This document shows, in pieces, positions 1 through 12,350 of a stretch of DNA of 64,000 nucleotides. Origin of the DNA: Lunularia cruciata (lineage: Eukaryota > Streptophyta > Marchantiopsida > Lunulariales > Lunulariaceae); assembly GCA_948567375.1 (NCBI GenBank), contig OX419757.1, positions 25,792,001 through 25,856,000 of the forward strand. Direction: 5' to 3'. A program made the translations under genes and the position numbers. The first letter of the stretch is position 1. Every line of letters begins with the position of its first letter. The notes beneath the pieces were generated by a model that was not told where the DNA came from, did not search any database, and saw nothing but the letters and a program-made list of their open reading frames with translations.

Positions 1-785
1 GGAAAAATTGAACATCAAAATCACTCTTTGGAGGATATGCTTTGTACCTTTGTCAACACCCACCATACCAATTGGGATGAATGTCTTGTAGTTGTAGAGT
101 TTTCATACAATGATTCTAAATAGGCAAGCACAAGATTCTTTCCTTTCTTCCTCAATTTTGGCCAAGATCCACTTGTTCTAAATTCCCTTCTTTTTCCTCC
201 TCCATCTCATATCTCTCATACTTCCACCTTCTTGACCACCGTATCCCAATCCCTCCAATAAGCCAAATCTCATCTCCATGTTGCTCAAAATTGGCAAAAA
301 CAATATGTAGACCATCATTGTCATGATCTCACATTTAAAGTTCATGATAAGGCCATGCTCTCCTCTAGTAACCTACCCCTCTCACTTGATATCCAAGTTT
401 GTAAACTCATCTCTAACTAGATAGGACCCTTTGATATCACCCAAATTATCTCTCTTGTTGCTTAGCAACTTTCCTTGCCTTGTCATATGCGTATCCACCT
501 TGTCTTTCATATTTCCAAGTTGAAACCCTTTATTCCTAACCTATCTTTTTTTCCTCTTGTGTCCAACCTCCTCCTCCTTCCGTCCCTATCAATGGTTATG
601 AGGAGTACAAAGTTGATCATATCTTTGTGCGTCAACACATTCAATGAGTCCATCAACAACATATAAAGTACAAGGTCCTTTACAAAGGGTATCTCCTTCA
701 TGATATCACATGGGAACCTCTTTCTCATCTCTAGAATGCACAAATGGCCATCCAAGAGTTTGAAACTTCAATGGCGATGAGGATG
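1..785 (+). pseudogene. Chromovirus E0: integrase C-terminus and chromodomain, 5' part outside window
   Basis: Frame 1 reads as the end of a Ty3/gypsy integrase core (SLEDMLCTFVNTHHTNWDE, then FPFFLNFGQDPLV), followed by the linker with a SSSNLPLSLD segment and the IGPFDITQII motif typical of the integrase C-terminal domain. After a frame change, about 588-780 encodes a chromodomain (YEEYKVDHI, then YKVLYKGY and ITWEPLSHL). In-frame stops (for example TAG at about 121, TAG at about 418) look like CAG or TGG decay. In chromoviruses the chromodomain binds modified histone H3 and steers integration. This is the 3' end of a dead element whose 5' part lies before the window. It is close in sequence to E2 at 42-46 kb, but E2 lacks the chromodomain. 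Confidence 0.85.
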
Positions 786-809
786 TCACCAACTAGCAAT
801 GAGAGAATA

Positions 810-1233
810 TGTAATAATATGGAGTTTAGCAATGAAGTATAGCAATGAAGTAGTTAGGCCAAATGAAGTAGCAAATAAGATAAATTAGCATAGAAGATTC
901 CAAAAGTATCTAAGAAGCTTCTTGGGAAGCTCCCTAGCTAGCTTAGCTTGCACCCCAAGTAGGTAGCTTCTTGAAGCTTCCAACTAGCTTAGCTTGTACG
1001 CCAAGTAAGCAACTTTTAGAAAGAAACTTCTTGAGAAGCTTCTTGGTTAACTTGGCTTGCACTCCAAGAAAATGGCTCGAGGGTGCTTCTTGAGAAGCTT
1101 CTCAAGGCCTTGTATAATCTTTTTAAATACTAGAGCCAAAGCTCATGCTAGGGATTTGGAGTTTCCTTCATTCAAGTGTCTCAATGTGAGCTTCCATTCT
1201 CTTATTTCTCTCCTTGATCTTGGGTCTTTTACA
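810..1233 (+). repeat. 3' LTR of chromovirus E0
   Basis: The 424-bp segment begins TGTAATAATATGG and ends TCTTTTACA. It follows the chromodomain ORF directly after a purine-rich GAGAGAATA stretch. It aligns in inverse orientation with the two E2 LTRs at 26990-27406 and 46308-46764, sharing both termini and the GAAGCTTC-rich middle. The 5' partner LTR is outside the window. The exact 3' edge was set by comparison with the E2 LTR termini. Confidence 0.8.
912..1130 (+). promoter_or_regulatory. Heat-shock-element-like array and TATA position in E0 LTR
   Basis: Alternating GAA/TTC units spaced by two bases occur at 914-921 (GAAgcTTC), 968-980 (TTCttGAAgcTTC, three perfect units), 1023-1030, 1035-1042 and 1086-1102. 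The consensus HSE is alternating nGAAn/nTTCn. By alignment with the E2 LTRs the TATA position is at 1121-1129 (TTTTAAATA, decayed from TATAAATA), downstream of the array, as expected of a U3 promoter. That it is or was heat-responsive is inference. Confidence 0.5.
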
Positions 1234-1389
1234 CCTTTTGAATTGGACCAAGGAGCATGGGAGGATAGTAATTGCCCACATCAAAGACTAGCCAAAACAA
1301 TAACCTTAGAGACAAAGTTTGCTATTCAAAAGCTAATAGATTACATAAGGGCAACCTTAACTAATAAGAGGTTGAAGAATAATGGATAG

Positions 1390-3290
1390 TGGGTTGGTAG
1401 TTATAAGGAAATAGCTTAAAGAGAAATTGTAGAAGTGGTTATGAAGTTGGTAAAGCCAAAGCAAACAACCTACCTCACCAACTTTTAGGCAATCTTCTTT
1501 GAGTACATGTATAAAAATAAAGGTATCAACTAAGCACAAATGTTCCATTTGCAAGCAAGGATATTGCATAGGGATTTGAGCTAGAGAAAGTAGAAACCTA
1601 CATAGCCGCCTTGGCCATAAATTTTACATGGAGAAAAGTTAAATGACAAAGGAGGAGTGCAAGAAACTCCTGACCCATTTCTATCCACTAGGGTACTTTA
1701 CATCCCAATCCAAAGACCAAGCATTGATCAAGAAGTATCAGGTGGCTGATGCCAAATATGCAAAAGAAGGCAAATTTGTGCAAATAGAGGAAGAAATTAC
1801 ACCCTACAAACCACCAAGAGGAAGCAAGCCACTCCTGAAAAAACCTCAAAGGCCAACAAAGAGGTTGCAATCAAATGTGCAAGTGATTGATCTGTCTTCA
1901 TCAAAAGGAGAGGCCAAATACACCAAAGGCCAAATTCTGACCATAATACGGATCAGGAAGGAGAAATAAAGATGTAGGGAAAAGCTTTTCATCTTGCCAA
2001 AGAACCTCCTAGCCCAAATCAAGAAATAGGTGTACAGAGGAAGAACAAGAGCACCACAAAGAAGTGCAAGAAGAAGAACTATGGCCCAAAATGCAACACA
2101 AAGTTGGAGATCTTTGGCCATAAGAGGACAAAGAAGGTGAAGTAGAGGTAGAATTGGAGGAGGAAGCCAAAGACCCTCCACTAGAGTGGGAAAGGTATCC
2201 AAGCATCACAAGTACCAGTCAAAGAAGGAGCACATTTCATTACTCACTTGATAGAATTATCATTGCAACTCATGTTTACTACATTGGGCCTTTAGGCCAC
2301 TACAAAGGTCCTATCTGGGTAGGCCAAGATGCACACATGGCCAATCAAGAGGCTGTTGTCTTGGGTTTTAGAGGAACATTATTATTATTTATCATAGCAA
2401 AACCACCATAGAGCTCATACTCCCCAGATATCAAGAGGAGTGTTTAGAGATTATAGACTACACCATCTCAACACATGGTACACAAAAGGAATTTACACTC
2501 AAAAGGCAAAGGAGGATAGAGCCAAGGAATAACTAACCAATGTAAAAAATGTATATAAAGAAGAAGCAAAGAAGGTGAATGCCCTGGTCCAAGAGAATTT
2601 TGAAGTCAAGAGGCAAAATGCCTCTCTTGAAATAGACTAAAGTCATGGCAAGGAGGTTGAAATGAGAGCTAATAGCACTTAAACTAGAGCATAAGCAAAA
2701 AAATCACTTGGATATAAGACCAAATTTGAGCTAAGGATGAAGAAGTGGTAAGTATTCAAAGTGAGTTGGAGAATTACAAGTTTCAGATTGTGACCTTAAA
2801 TTTTCAAATGGCCAAGTATTGCAAGGAGGTGGCTATCCAAATAGAACATTTGGCCAAAGAATTAACAAAAGAAAAGGAAGAGAAGGAAGCATATTGAGTA
2901 CCAATGCAAGACAAAATGAAGGTGAAGACCAAGCACTTCAAAGAAGAGGAGCAAAACCTAATCCAACAATTGGGAGGAGCAAGGGATTTCTTTTCAAGAA
3001 TGGTAGAAGGAGAAGAGCAACTAAGAGCAATGAAGGCAAACATCCACAAGCTCTAGTTGCAAAAGTAGAAATTGGAAGGAAAATCTTATGAGGTGGAAAA
3101 GATAGATGAAGTATTTATTCAGCTTAAGGAGCACTATTACAAGAAGTTTATAGAGATTAAGATACTTACATACTAAAAATAGTTGGATATAAGGAGCAAA
3201 CTAACATCCTATTTAGAAATTGCAAAGGCAAAGGCAATAGAAAATTTAGGCCAAAGATACTTCATTGAAATAAGTTCTTTGTAATTGTTG
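1390..3290 (+). pseudogene. Coiled-coil ORF of unclassified element, copy A
   Basis: I do not recognise a family. The longest open stretch (1643-1969, 108 residues) is rich in K, E and Q and includes the segment LIKKYQVADAKYAKEGKFV. Across 2520-3290 the three frames together keep a Lys/Glu-rich, heptad-like pattern (for example KELTKEKEEKEAY and EEEQNLIQQLGGARDFFSRM), broken by stops, which suggests a long coiled coil. The same order of segments recurs in reverse at 9391-12350: the other copy has LVAKYKGDDAKFAKLRLFV at the matching point. The product may be a gag-like or accessory protein of a non-autonomous LTR element, because a polypurine-tract-like sequence follows at 3939. Confidence 0.45.
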
Positions 3291-3938
3291 GAAATTTGGA
3301 CTAAGAAGTTAACCAAGGATCATTGTAGTTCTAAATAATTTAGGAGGATGGCCTTTGTAGTTGTATAGGACTTTGACTTTGTAATTTGTTATAGTTGTGT
3401 GAGTATTTGTAGTTGTAAGTCCAAAGTATCATAAATTCAAATTGTCTTTGAGAAAGATTTTATACCTTCCGTGACACATGCAAGGCACCTAATTAACCTA
3501 CATGTGTTTTGGATAAGATAGAACTATAATTCTATATGTATGATGTATGTACAAAGAGAGTATTTTTGGATAATCCACTTAATCTCTAAATCCCTTTGGG
3601 GCAAAGAAAAAATGTATTAAAGGCTTTGACCAAAAATCGTCCCATACAATCAAAGTTACTTAAAGAGGAATTTGACATCTTTGCAAATTGTGTCTCTTCT
3701 ATTTTAAGTATTGGTGAATGTGTGTTTTAAGTAGTGGTGAGTCATTTCACTATAGGATCATAAGTGCTAGAATGTAGAGAAGTGTATATGTACTTGATTA
3801 GGATGAATGATTTTTGAGAGATCCAAAGGAGTGAAGCAATGAACTAAGGAGTGAATATAGATTTGGAGCATTAGGAGTACCACAAAATCAAAAGGTGAAA
3901 GCTTTAGACCAATGCAAAGACACCTTTGGAGTTGTGCC

Positions 3939-4180
3939 TTTGGGGAAGGGTATTACACATCTTCATAATAAAAGTCTTTGGGGTGAATTGAGCCATCACC
4001 TTCACAAATAAATTGGAACATACTCATATTGAATATGATATTTAGATTTCCCTTTTCCATAATGCACCACATAAGATGATGATATACTCTTTTAAGAGTA
4101 TTTCTTGCCCAAGTGGTTAAATAGGAAATAATATATGAACTACACTTTAGTGGCATTTCTCTTCACTTTTAGTTAATTCC
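3939..4180 (+). repeat. Polypurine tract and LTR-like start of copy A element
   Basis: A purine run TTTGGGGAAGGG (3939-3950) is followed by TATTACACATC. The inverted copy has GAAAGGG followed by TGGAATACAC, so an original TG start is plausible. From here to about 4150 the sequence aligns with the reverse complement of 9181-9373, sharing for example GAGCCATCAC and TTCTTGCCCAAG. The 3' limit of this LTR-like segment is not resolved. Confidence 0.4.
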
Positions 4181-7100
4181 TATTAGTATCATGAGAGAAA
4201 TACATGTTCTTGTCAATTTACTAGCATTTGGACAAAATATTTTTCCATAGATATATTATTTAACAAATTACAAGTAAGATGTTCCTTCCTACACCTATAA
4301 TCAGCATGTCTTTATATCTATCCCTAAATTGACTACTTAATCCTTTGAACTTATGAAGGTGGAATTTATAAATTGTGATTCCTAACCCAACATCAAATGC
4401 CTAATTATGTACACTTAAACTTGGATTTCAACAATTGAATTTATGTTAGACCTCACCAAAATTCAAGTTTTAGTGCTTCTTGCATGTATTTGATTTTATC
4501 TACAAGTAAGGAGCTAATTTTATACTTCAAGCAATTACCTTGGAGGATAAACTAATCTTCAATCATAGCTTCAACTTCCTTTGTACATCGTCCTCTCTTT
4601 CTCCATTTTGAGGTAGATCATTCACTTGTTGCTTCTTATTCTATAACCAAGGTGCACTTCATATCTTTGGTTTACTTCCTTGCTTGATGTGGACTTGTAA
4701 ATATGGCTTAATTGGGAGTCTAAGGAGTGCTAATGGTACTAAAATTGATTGAATTTTGTCTAATATCCTCAATTCTTACTTGATCTTTGTTCTCTTTCCA
4801 TAAGGTTGACTAATTTATCACTCAATTAGTAGATCAATTACAATGACTGGGATATTGAGAAAAGGGCTTTGAGAATAGATTGATAAACTCATAAAACATC
4901 TCCTCCCTTACCATGTTCAATAAATGTTAAGCTTACTTTATTAAAGAAAATAAATAATTATAAGATAAGCCTTAGCAAGTAAGACCCTAATGCAATCTTT
5001 TATTTTTGATATTGAGAACTTCATGTGCAGGTTGGTTGGGGTTTGATTTGATTCCAACCCATCCTTATTACCTCCAAGTTTTTCTTTGTTGAGCAATGCT
5101 TCTTGAATGTATTGTTTAAGTAAAACAAGAGAGGGTTGGAATTGTCAAACAAAAATAATTTCATATTTTCCTCATTCTCCTCTCTCATCAACAGGCCCCT
5201 TAGCCTTAGAAATATGAAATAAGAATAAGTAGACTCCAATAATTGACCATTATCAATAAAGACTATAATATTGTGAATTGTACAATTGAGAAACTTGTCT
5301 AGTTCACTTTCTTGATACAAATGATAGTGCCATTAGTTATAGACCCTTGTGTCTCATTAAGCCTATAAAGACTGTCTTGATGAGAGATGATGAGTAGAAA
5401 ATCAAACAAGCTCCTCATTCTTAGACTCTTAATACCACTCCAATAATACTCAATCCATGATTTCATAAGTATAATCCTCAAAGGTACTCAAGGTGGTCAT
5501 GTTTAAAGAGTATCTCCTTGGTTGTAGTGTTTCCACTAATAAGTAAGTAGCCATTCTTACCTTGACACCTACCTCTTGTGATGATTTAAGAGAGTCAAGC
5601 CCATCTAAACAGGTGCCATTCATCACTTACATATTTGTATATAATCAAATTGATCCTAAACTGCAAGTCACATCCAAGAAATGTCTACACCCAATGGCTC
5701 ACAATATCTACAGCCAATGCCTAAGAGATCACAATGCACTACACTCAATTTTATATCTAGTAGTTTCTAGATATGATTTTCTTCAAGAGTTACTTGGAGG
5801 AAGCTCTAATTCAAGTCATCCTTTAAAAGTTCAATGCCACCTTCTCCACGAATTGCTTAAGCCTTATTGAAAATCTAATGATTCTTCATTAACTCCTCAT
5901 TATTTCTTGAAAATCTCATGATTCAATTTTGCTACAATGCAATCTCCTAATCTACAAGTAAATATTAGTTCAACAATTATTAGATTCAACTTGTCAATGC
6001 AAATATGTAATACTTTGCAATTGTAGATTCATGAGTTTATGTGAGCTTTAGCTTAGGAATTATAAGCATTCTTCACTATGAATTGCATGTTTGATATTCA
6101 TTATTTCATTTTTTGATATAACTCCTTTACCTTTCATCCGCTTGACATAGCTTCCTGACAAGTCTCCTCAAAAGCATCTTTAATTTCTTAGCTTCAAATT
6201 TGAATCCATTGTTGCAAATGGTAATATGAATATTTTATAAAAGGGAAATTTTCACTATGAATTACATGCTTGATATTATTTATTTACCTTCTAACCAATT
6301 AATATGACTCAGCAAAAACTCTTCTTAGTGGCATGTTCAATTATTGATTTCAAATTTGATTCTATTGTTGCAATTATTGATATGGATTCTTATAAGAATT
6401 TAACCATTTGCACATATTAAATTATATTTTGGGTCCAAATTTGATCACTCTACCATCACATCAATTTTCCACATTGTGGTCCATAAATGCAATCACTCTT
6501 CAACCAAAGATCAAGTCTATTTGATTCAAGGTCAACACATGATTAACACTTAATTGGCTTTAACACTCCTCAACTATAGTGATGGGATTTTATTAGATAA
6601 ACTATGGCTCACTTTGTTCTATATTGATATTGATTGAGAAATTGTTTTTTTTCCAATTTTCATACCTTCTCCTAACTAAATGGATTTTAAAATTGACAAC
6701 ATGATAAGGTTGCATGCTACACACTAAATTTAACAAAAGGTAGGATTAAACTTTATAATTGCAAAAAAAACCCTATCCTATATGTACAAAGACTACCAAA
6801 TATCAAATAAAATGTAGGCCTTTGATAGTAAACATCACATCTCTTGCATGAAGCAATGAAATCAATCAACCAACTATCAATAGATATTGTAGCTCATAAA
6901 GCTTAGCATGAGAATTTATCTTCATCTAATGATGATTTCATCCTACATATATAAGTGATAACTAAATAAATATTTTATCCAATGTACATAAGTGATAGCT
7001 AAATAGATCACTTAAGCTTCTAATGATAAGAAGCTTGATTTAAGAAGGAGTATAAGACAAGGTGCTTTGTATCTTACATCATTTTGACCTATAAGGTTAT

Positions 7101-9180
7101 TTTAGTATTTTTTATTTTGTTACATACTCTTTTCTTGACATCAAATCCGCGTACTCCAACTCCACATAGCAAAATATGCACCATCAAGCTTTTGAACAAA
7201 AAATTCCTCAAATCCTATACTCCAAGATATGCACATCTACTAGGATTAAGAAGAGAATAGAGTGTGATGCAACCTTCTGGAACTTTCTTCTCAACTCACA
7301 ACCTCTTACTATATGAAGGAGATAACTCAATGCCTCAATACTTGTAGCCCTTGATCTATTCCAACTCTTGATTCTAAACAAGAAAGAATGATATGCTTTT
7401 ATCCCAACAACCATGACCTTAGATTTTTAAATTCTACTTCCATATGAGAATACCTCCAATACATCAAAATTTATTTGTAATCCCAATGGATTTCGAGATA
7501 AAAATAACTTTATTATTAGCCTATATTAGTGCCGTAATCACAAGTTCATCATGATCACCACTTCCAAGTTCAATCATACATCTTTCTATATCATCAACAA
7601 CAGAAGTAATAAAGAGAAGGAAACCTTGTATCACACCTATAGCATTGATATTCACTTCTTATAAGAAGATATGAGTTGAATGTACAGCTACCTATAGAGC
7701 TTTGAAACTATCACTATCATATCCTTGGGAAATCCTATCACTTCAAGCTCATCCAAGAGTAGCTTTCTCAAAATCAGTAAAATACTTGCTAAAATGAATC
7801 AACATAATTACAATTGGTTTTCCTTGCTCTTAGATTGCTCCTAGATAACACTCAAGCAAAAAATGTGATCAAAACTACCAAAAGTATGATGGAACTCTAG
7901 TCAAGAATGAATTTTCACTCTACAAGGATCAACTTAATTGTTAAGCTTCCTCTCCAACAAACACTCATGAAACTTGGCAAAGAAGATACCAACCATGATA
8001 ATTCAATAACTATGAACATTGTTATTTTTATTTTATTTTATGAAAATAGTAAAAATTTATGCATAAACCAATTATTTAGAAAGTCACGTGTTTTGGTTAT
8101 GTTTAAGGATTTAGTAATCAATAGCACAAGAGGAAGAACAAGGACCAAATCTCCTCCAAAAAGCCTTGTGTTTTATCTAGAAAGATGATGTTAGTGCCAA
8201 AGCCTTCCTCCTTATGAAAGTACTTTTCTTACATCTATTATGAACATGATTATAACCTCTAAATTAGATGGCTTATTCAACACTCTAAATTTTGCAAGGT
8301 TTTATTCTTTATCAACTATACATAACAAGACTTTTCACTTATATTTCTTTCTCTTTGAATGCTTTCACAAGAACCTACATCCAACTTCTTTTAGGATTAT
8401 GATCAACTAAGCATCTCACCGGTCCAAATCAAACTCCACTCAATTTTAAGAAAACTCTTTCTAAAGAACCAAGATAAAAATGTTTTTATAATTCAGTTAA
8501 AATAAAAAAAACAGAGTTATTCTTGCTTAATGTATCTAGATTTAGTGGTTGGAGGTGGGTAAAACTAATAAAAATAACAAAGATGTATCGTCAATTCAAA
8601 GCAAGCTCTATATTATAATTTCAAAATGAAATATAGAGGTGGAGTCATTGTATGCAAAGAAAAGGTAGTCCATAATACAACCGTTATATGCAGAGCTATA
8701 TTTATTCATGTTTTTTTTAGGACAAAAAGCACACTTTAGAATGCTTAGACTACAATTTTCTCCAAAGACTAAAGGAGGATCTTTTATGTCCTTCATAGTT
8801 ATGTTTATAGAAAAGAAATAACATGTTGGAAAAACTAGCTCTTCTAAGATGAGATGTAATTTAAAAGATTGAAACTCAAAGAATTACATAGGAATAGTTT
8901 TAAAATTGAAGTCTCCAATAACAAAGATCTATATTTCTCTTGGTACAACATAGAAATAAATAAGAAATGGAAAGATTGGCATTTCTTGCACTCCTTGGCA
9001 AGGTAGATTTGCATGTTCAATGGTGAAATTAACAAAACTCTATGTAGCAAGCATATCCTCTATTGTGACAGCCTAGTGTTGACACACTTATTGCAAAATT
9101 AGTAAGAATAGGTTGTTCCCATAATGATATAGTTTGAAAATGACTAAGAATGTCACAATGTTATGATTCATTTATTTTTT
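4181..9180. other. AT-rich decayed region between inverted copies, no gene seen
   Basis: No reading frame longer than about 100 codons has recognisable motifs, and there is no RNA gene. Base composition is AT-rich with very few CpG. The stretch separates the two inverted copies of the coiled-coil element and may hold the outer, more diverged parts of both. A frame at 5021-5320 (-) stays open for 99 codons but resembles nothing I know. Confidence 0.5.
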
Positions 9181-9390
9181 TTATTTTACCTCTTGGGCAA
9201 GAACTACTCTCAAAAGAAGGTATTATAACTCATTATGGTGCACTACAATGAAAAGAAAATAAACAAATTACTTTCACTCTTAACATTCACCAGGATTTCT
9301 CCTAAAAGTGATGGCTCACTTCACTTTGAATGCCTCATCCTTCCAAAGTTGTTACTCTTGCAAGTGTATTCCACCCTTTCTAAAAGGTGT
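9181..9390 (-). repeat. LTR-like start and polypurine tract of copy B element
   Basis: Read on the minus strand, a purine run ending GAAAGGG (plus 9374-9390) is followed by TGGAATACACTTGC (plus 9360-9373 and below). The next ~190 bases align with 3951-4150 of copy A in inverted orientation. This places a second LTR-like edge on the opposite strand. Confidence 0.4.
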
Positions 9391-12350
9391 AGCTTATAAG
9401 GCACCCATCATGTTGGGCAAATCTCTTGGATTTTTTGATTCCATGGTACTCCCCATGTAGTGACTTTCTAATCCACTCCTTGCACAAGTTAAGTTCCTTA
9501 GATCCTTCAATGCACACTTGGATCAAAGGCAAGTACTAGCTCTATATCAAGCACTTGGGAGACCTTGTTGTGAAATTCCTCACCTTTACTCTCACCTAGG
9601 CATTTGACAATATAGAAAATGGAAGAGACATGCCTTGTAAAGAATGAAGAGTACTCTTTACTTGGAATCAAAGTATGAAAGAAATCAACACAAGTGCTTT
9701 TGATCTTGGGCTTTAAGTAATTTTTTGGCTTCAAGCCAAAGTGATAAGGATCCCAAGTGGATCTCTAAAAATCCTCATCTATTATGTACATCACTTAGTT
9801 AATATCCTGATCATATCTTATCCTAATCAGTCATAGAATGATTACATGCCTAACACTTGGTAGGGAAGCTATCAAGTCTCCTCCCTTAATCCAATTTTAA
9901 ATCACAACTCCAAAGTCTCTACAATTTTTAGCTTACTTGGTGAAGTATATACAATTCCTAGAATATATATGAAGTATACAATACTCCAAGTATTTACAGT
10001 GAAGTACATTAGTATTATTTTAATGTACAACTCCTATTATATGATTAGATACGATAGAGTGATAGTGGCTTTGAAGGATTTCCTCTCATTTGAGTACCTT
10101 CTACTATAATTGTTGAAGTTGACAAACTTCCTTTGCCCTTGAGGTACCTAACTAACTAATTAACATGTGCTTGGTATTTAGCTATTTTTTATAGATAAGT
10201 ATGGCAAGTTACTATGAACTTCTTATTGGCATGCTCCCCCAACCACAAGGATAAAAGGTTCATCTTTCCTCCTTGTAAGCCTACATCTCTAGTCATTGTA
10301 TTTAGAACTTCAACTCATGACTTTTTGCCTATAAATTCTTGGCCTCCTTTAGGTGATGAATTACTTTGCCTTGTTCTTCCTCCATTTGTTGAGTTCAAGT
10401 ATCCCACTCCATTTGCAATCTTTCTTGCTTGGCCCTATCCTTCTCCAATTCCTTGGCTATATGCTCCAATTGCAATGCAACTTCCTCCATTACTCATACC
10501 TTTGATGCTCCAAGGTGAAAATCCTATCATAACACTCCTTCAACTCATTTCAAGTTCTCTCTAACTCATTGCTCTTGCCTCAAAATTGATCTTCAGCTTC
10601 CTTCTTGTATTACTTGTGCTCGACTTAGAGTGCTATCAACTCACCTTGCATCTTCATGGTTTCCTTAGCTTGGTGATTATGCTATTTCTCCAATGTAGCA
10701 CTTTGCTTTTTGAGCTCATGACTTTCCTACAGCAAGGAACCTACCATTATTGCCTCTTCCCTACACAAGTCTCAAACTTTTGTTACTTCTTCCTTGACTA
10801 GGTCTTCTCTAGCCTTTTGAGAATAGACTTGCTTGTGCATAATTTGGAAAAGTGTGGTATAATCCACAATCTCCAACCATTTGGCTTGGTACTAGGGCAA
10901 CAACACCTCCTTTAGTCTTAGTGAAGCTCCAACTAAATGTATCACAAAGTTGGCTCGCTCTCAAACTAGCACTAGTTCTAAAGGTGTCGATCCATCTCCA
11001 ATCTATGTTTATGCCCCTAGTGTAGTATTTGGAATATTTGAATCAATGTCAACATACTTCTCTTTAACAGGATCAATGATCTGATTGTCCTCTTGTTTTA
11101 GGACTTTGGTTTTGCAAGGGACTTCATACCAAAGTTCTTGGGCATTCAAGCACTTGGCTTGATCTTGGTGTTATTTTATGGCTTCTTCTTCTTTGATGGG
11201 GCTTAATGGCACTTGGTCTAGTGCCTTAGCCTCATTTCTCATGTCCTCTTCTAGTCATGTAAGATAATCCTTCATTTATTGGTCTTGGCAATTTGAGAAA
11301 GATTGTGCATCCTTTCATGTCTCTTCTCCTTCTTCTTTGTTTGAAGCAGAGGTCAGTTCTTGAAGGGTGAAAGACTCTTATTCCTCATCTTCATCATCTT
11401 TTATATCTTGGACTTCTCCCTTGGATTAGGTGAATCTACTATCCGAGTGTTGACTCTTGGCTTCTTGCTTCTTTGGAGTGGTATTCTTCCTCTTGGCAAC
11501 CTTTGGTGTAGCCAATTCTTCATCTATAAACACAAAAAGTCTTAACTTGGCAAATTTTGCATCATCACCTTTATACTTGGCAACCAAGTTGGTCCATTAG
11601 GTTGGTCATCTAAATAACCTATAAGATGAGAGTGTATGAGGAACCTCTTCCTCTCTTTTTATGTAAGGAGATTGGTTTGCATCTAGTAATGTATGGCAAA
11701 TAGAGAGAGGTATGTAGCACATTTTTCCTCCTTTGATTCTCTATGCCAGGTCTTGGCCTATCAATCAAACATATGTGCTTAATCTACTAGCTTGCATAAG
11801 TGTATATAATAGAAAACACAACTTGGCTATTAGGCAGGTAAGTAATTTGTATGAATTTAAAGAGTTTCATAATTGCTTCAAGTACCAATGATCTTTGTCC
11901 AACTGTAGAATTTACCTCTCATTCCCCTTGGCATTTTCTTTCTTTTTTCTCCTTGCCTCATGTATCATGGTAAATTCAGCCAATTCCAAGTACTAGAGCA
12001 AGAAACCCAAGTGTTTTCTTTAGATCATTGTATTTCTATAGTGAATTGTCAATTCTTTAATTGCAAAAGACTTAAGGATGGACGTTTGAATCTTTTTATA
12101 CATTTTAGGTGCAGTCATCATGGTTCTTGATGGTAGTAAGAAGGCAAAAGCTATGGCAAGATCTATTTTTGGGTAATGTGTGTTACTCTAAGTGCTAATA
12201 ATCACTCTAAGTACAACCTCAATCAAAATGAAGTGGAATTTGTTGGTTCTTGGCAAAGTGTGGATTCTTCTTAATCAACTATGCAAGCAAGTGACTCTCT
12301 AAAAATGCAACAGTTGGCCAAAATCCTTAATTTATAGTCCAAATCCCTTG
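9391..12350 (-). pseudogene. Coiled-coil ORF of unclassified element, copy B (inverted)
   Basis: This is the minus-strand counterpart of 1390-3950. Segments match in the same order: a Lys-rich segment near 11,480-11,590 (LVAKYKGDDAKFAK, then EELATPKVAKRKN), a Glu/Gln/Lys-rich coiled-coil-like stretch at about 10,200-10,800, a 3' region near 9,730-9,790 sharing the TTTTNGAGATCCA segment found at 3,810, and the polypurine tract near 9,380. Many frameshifts and stops are present. The plus-strand frames at 10214 and 10586 are shadows of it. The element class is unknown. Confidence 0.4.

Noticed and set aside
912-1104. GAAGCTTC clusters considered as a CRISPR-like or satellite repeat
   Set aside because: They have no regular spacer pattern and occur only within the LTR; the promoter-element reading explains them better.
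5021-5481. Two adjacent minus-strand frames of 99 and 60 codons that could be a gene remnant
   Set aside because: Their translations resemble no family I know and no neighbouring structure supports them.
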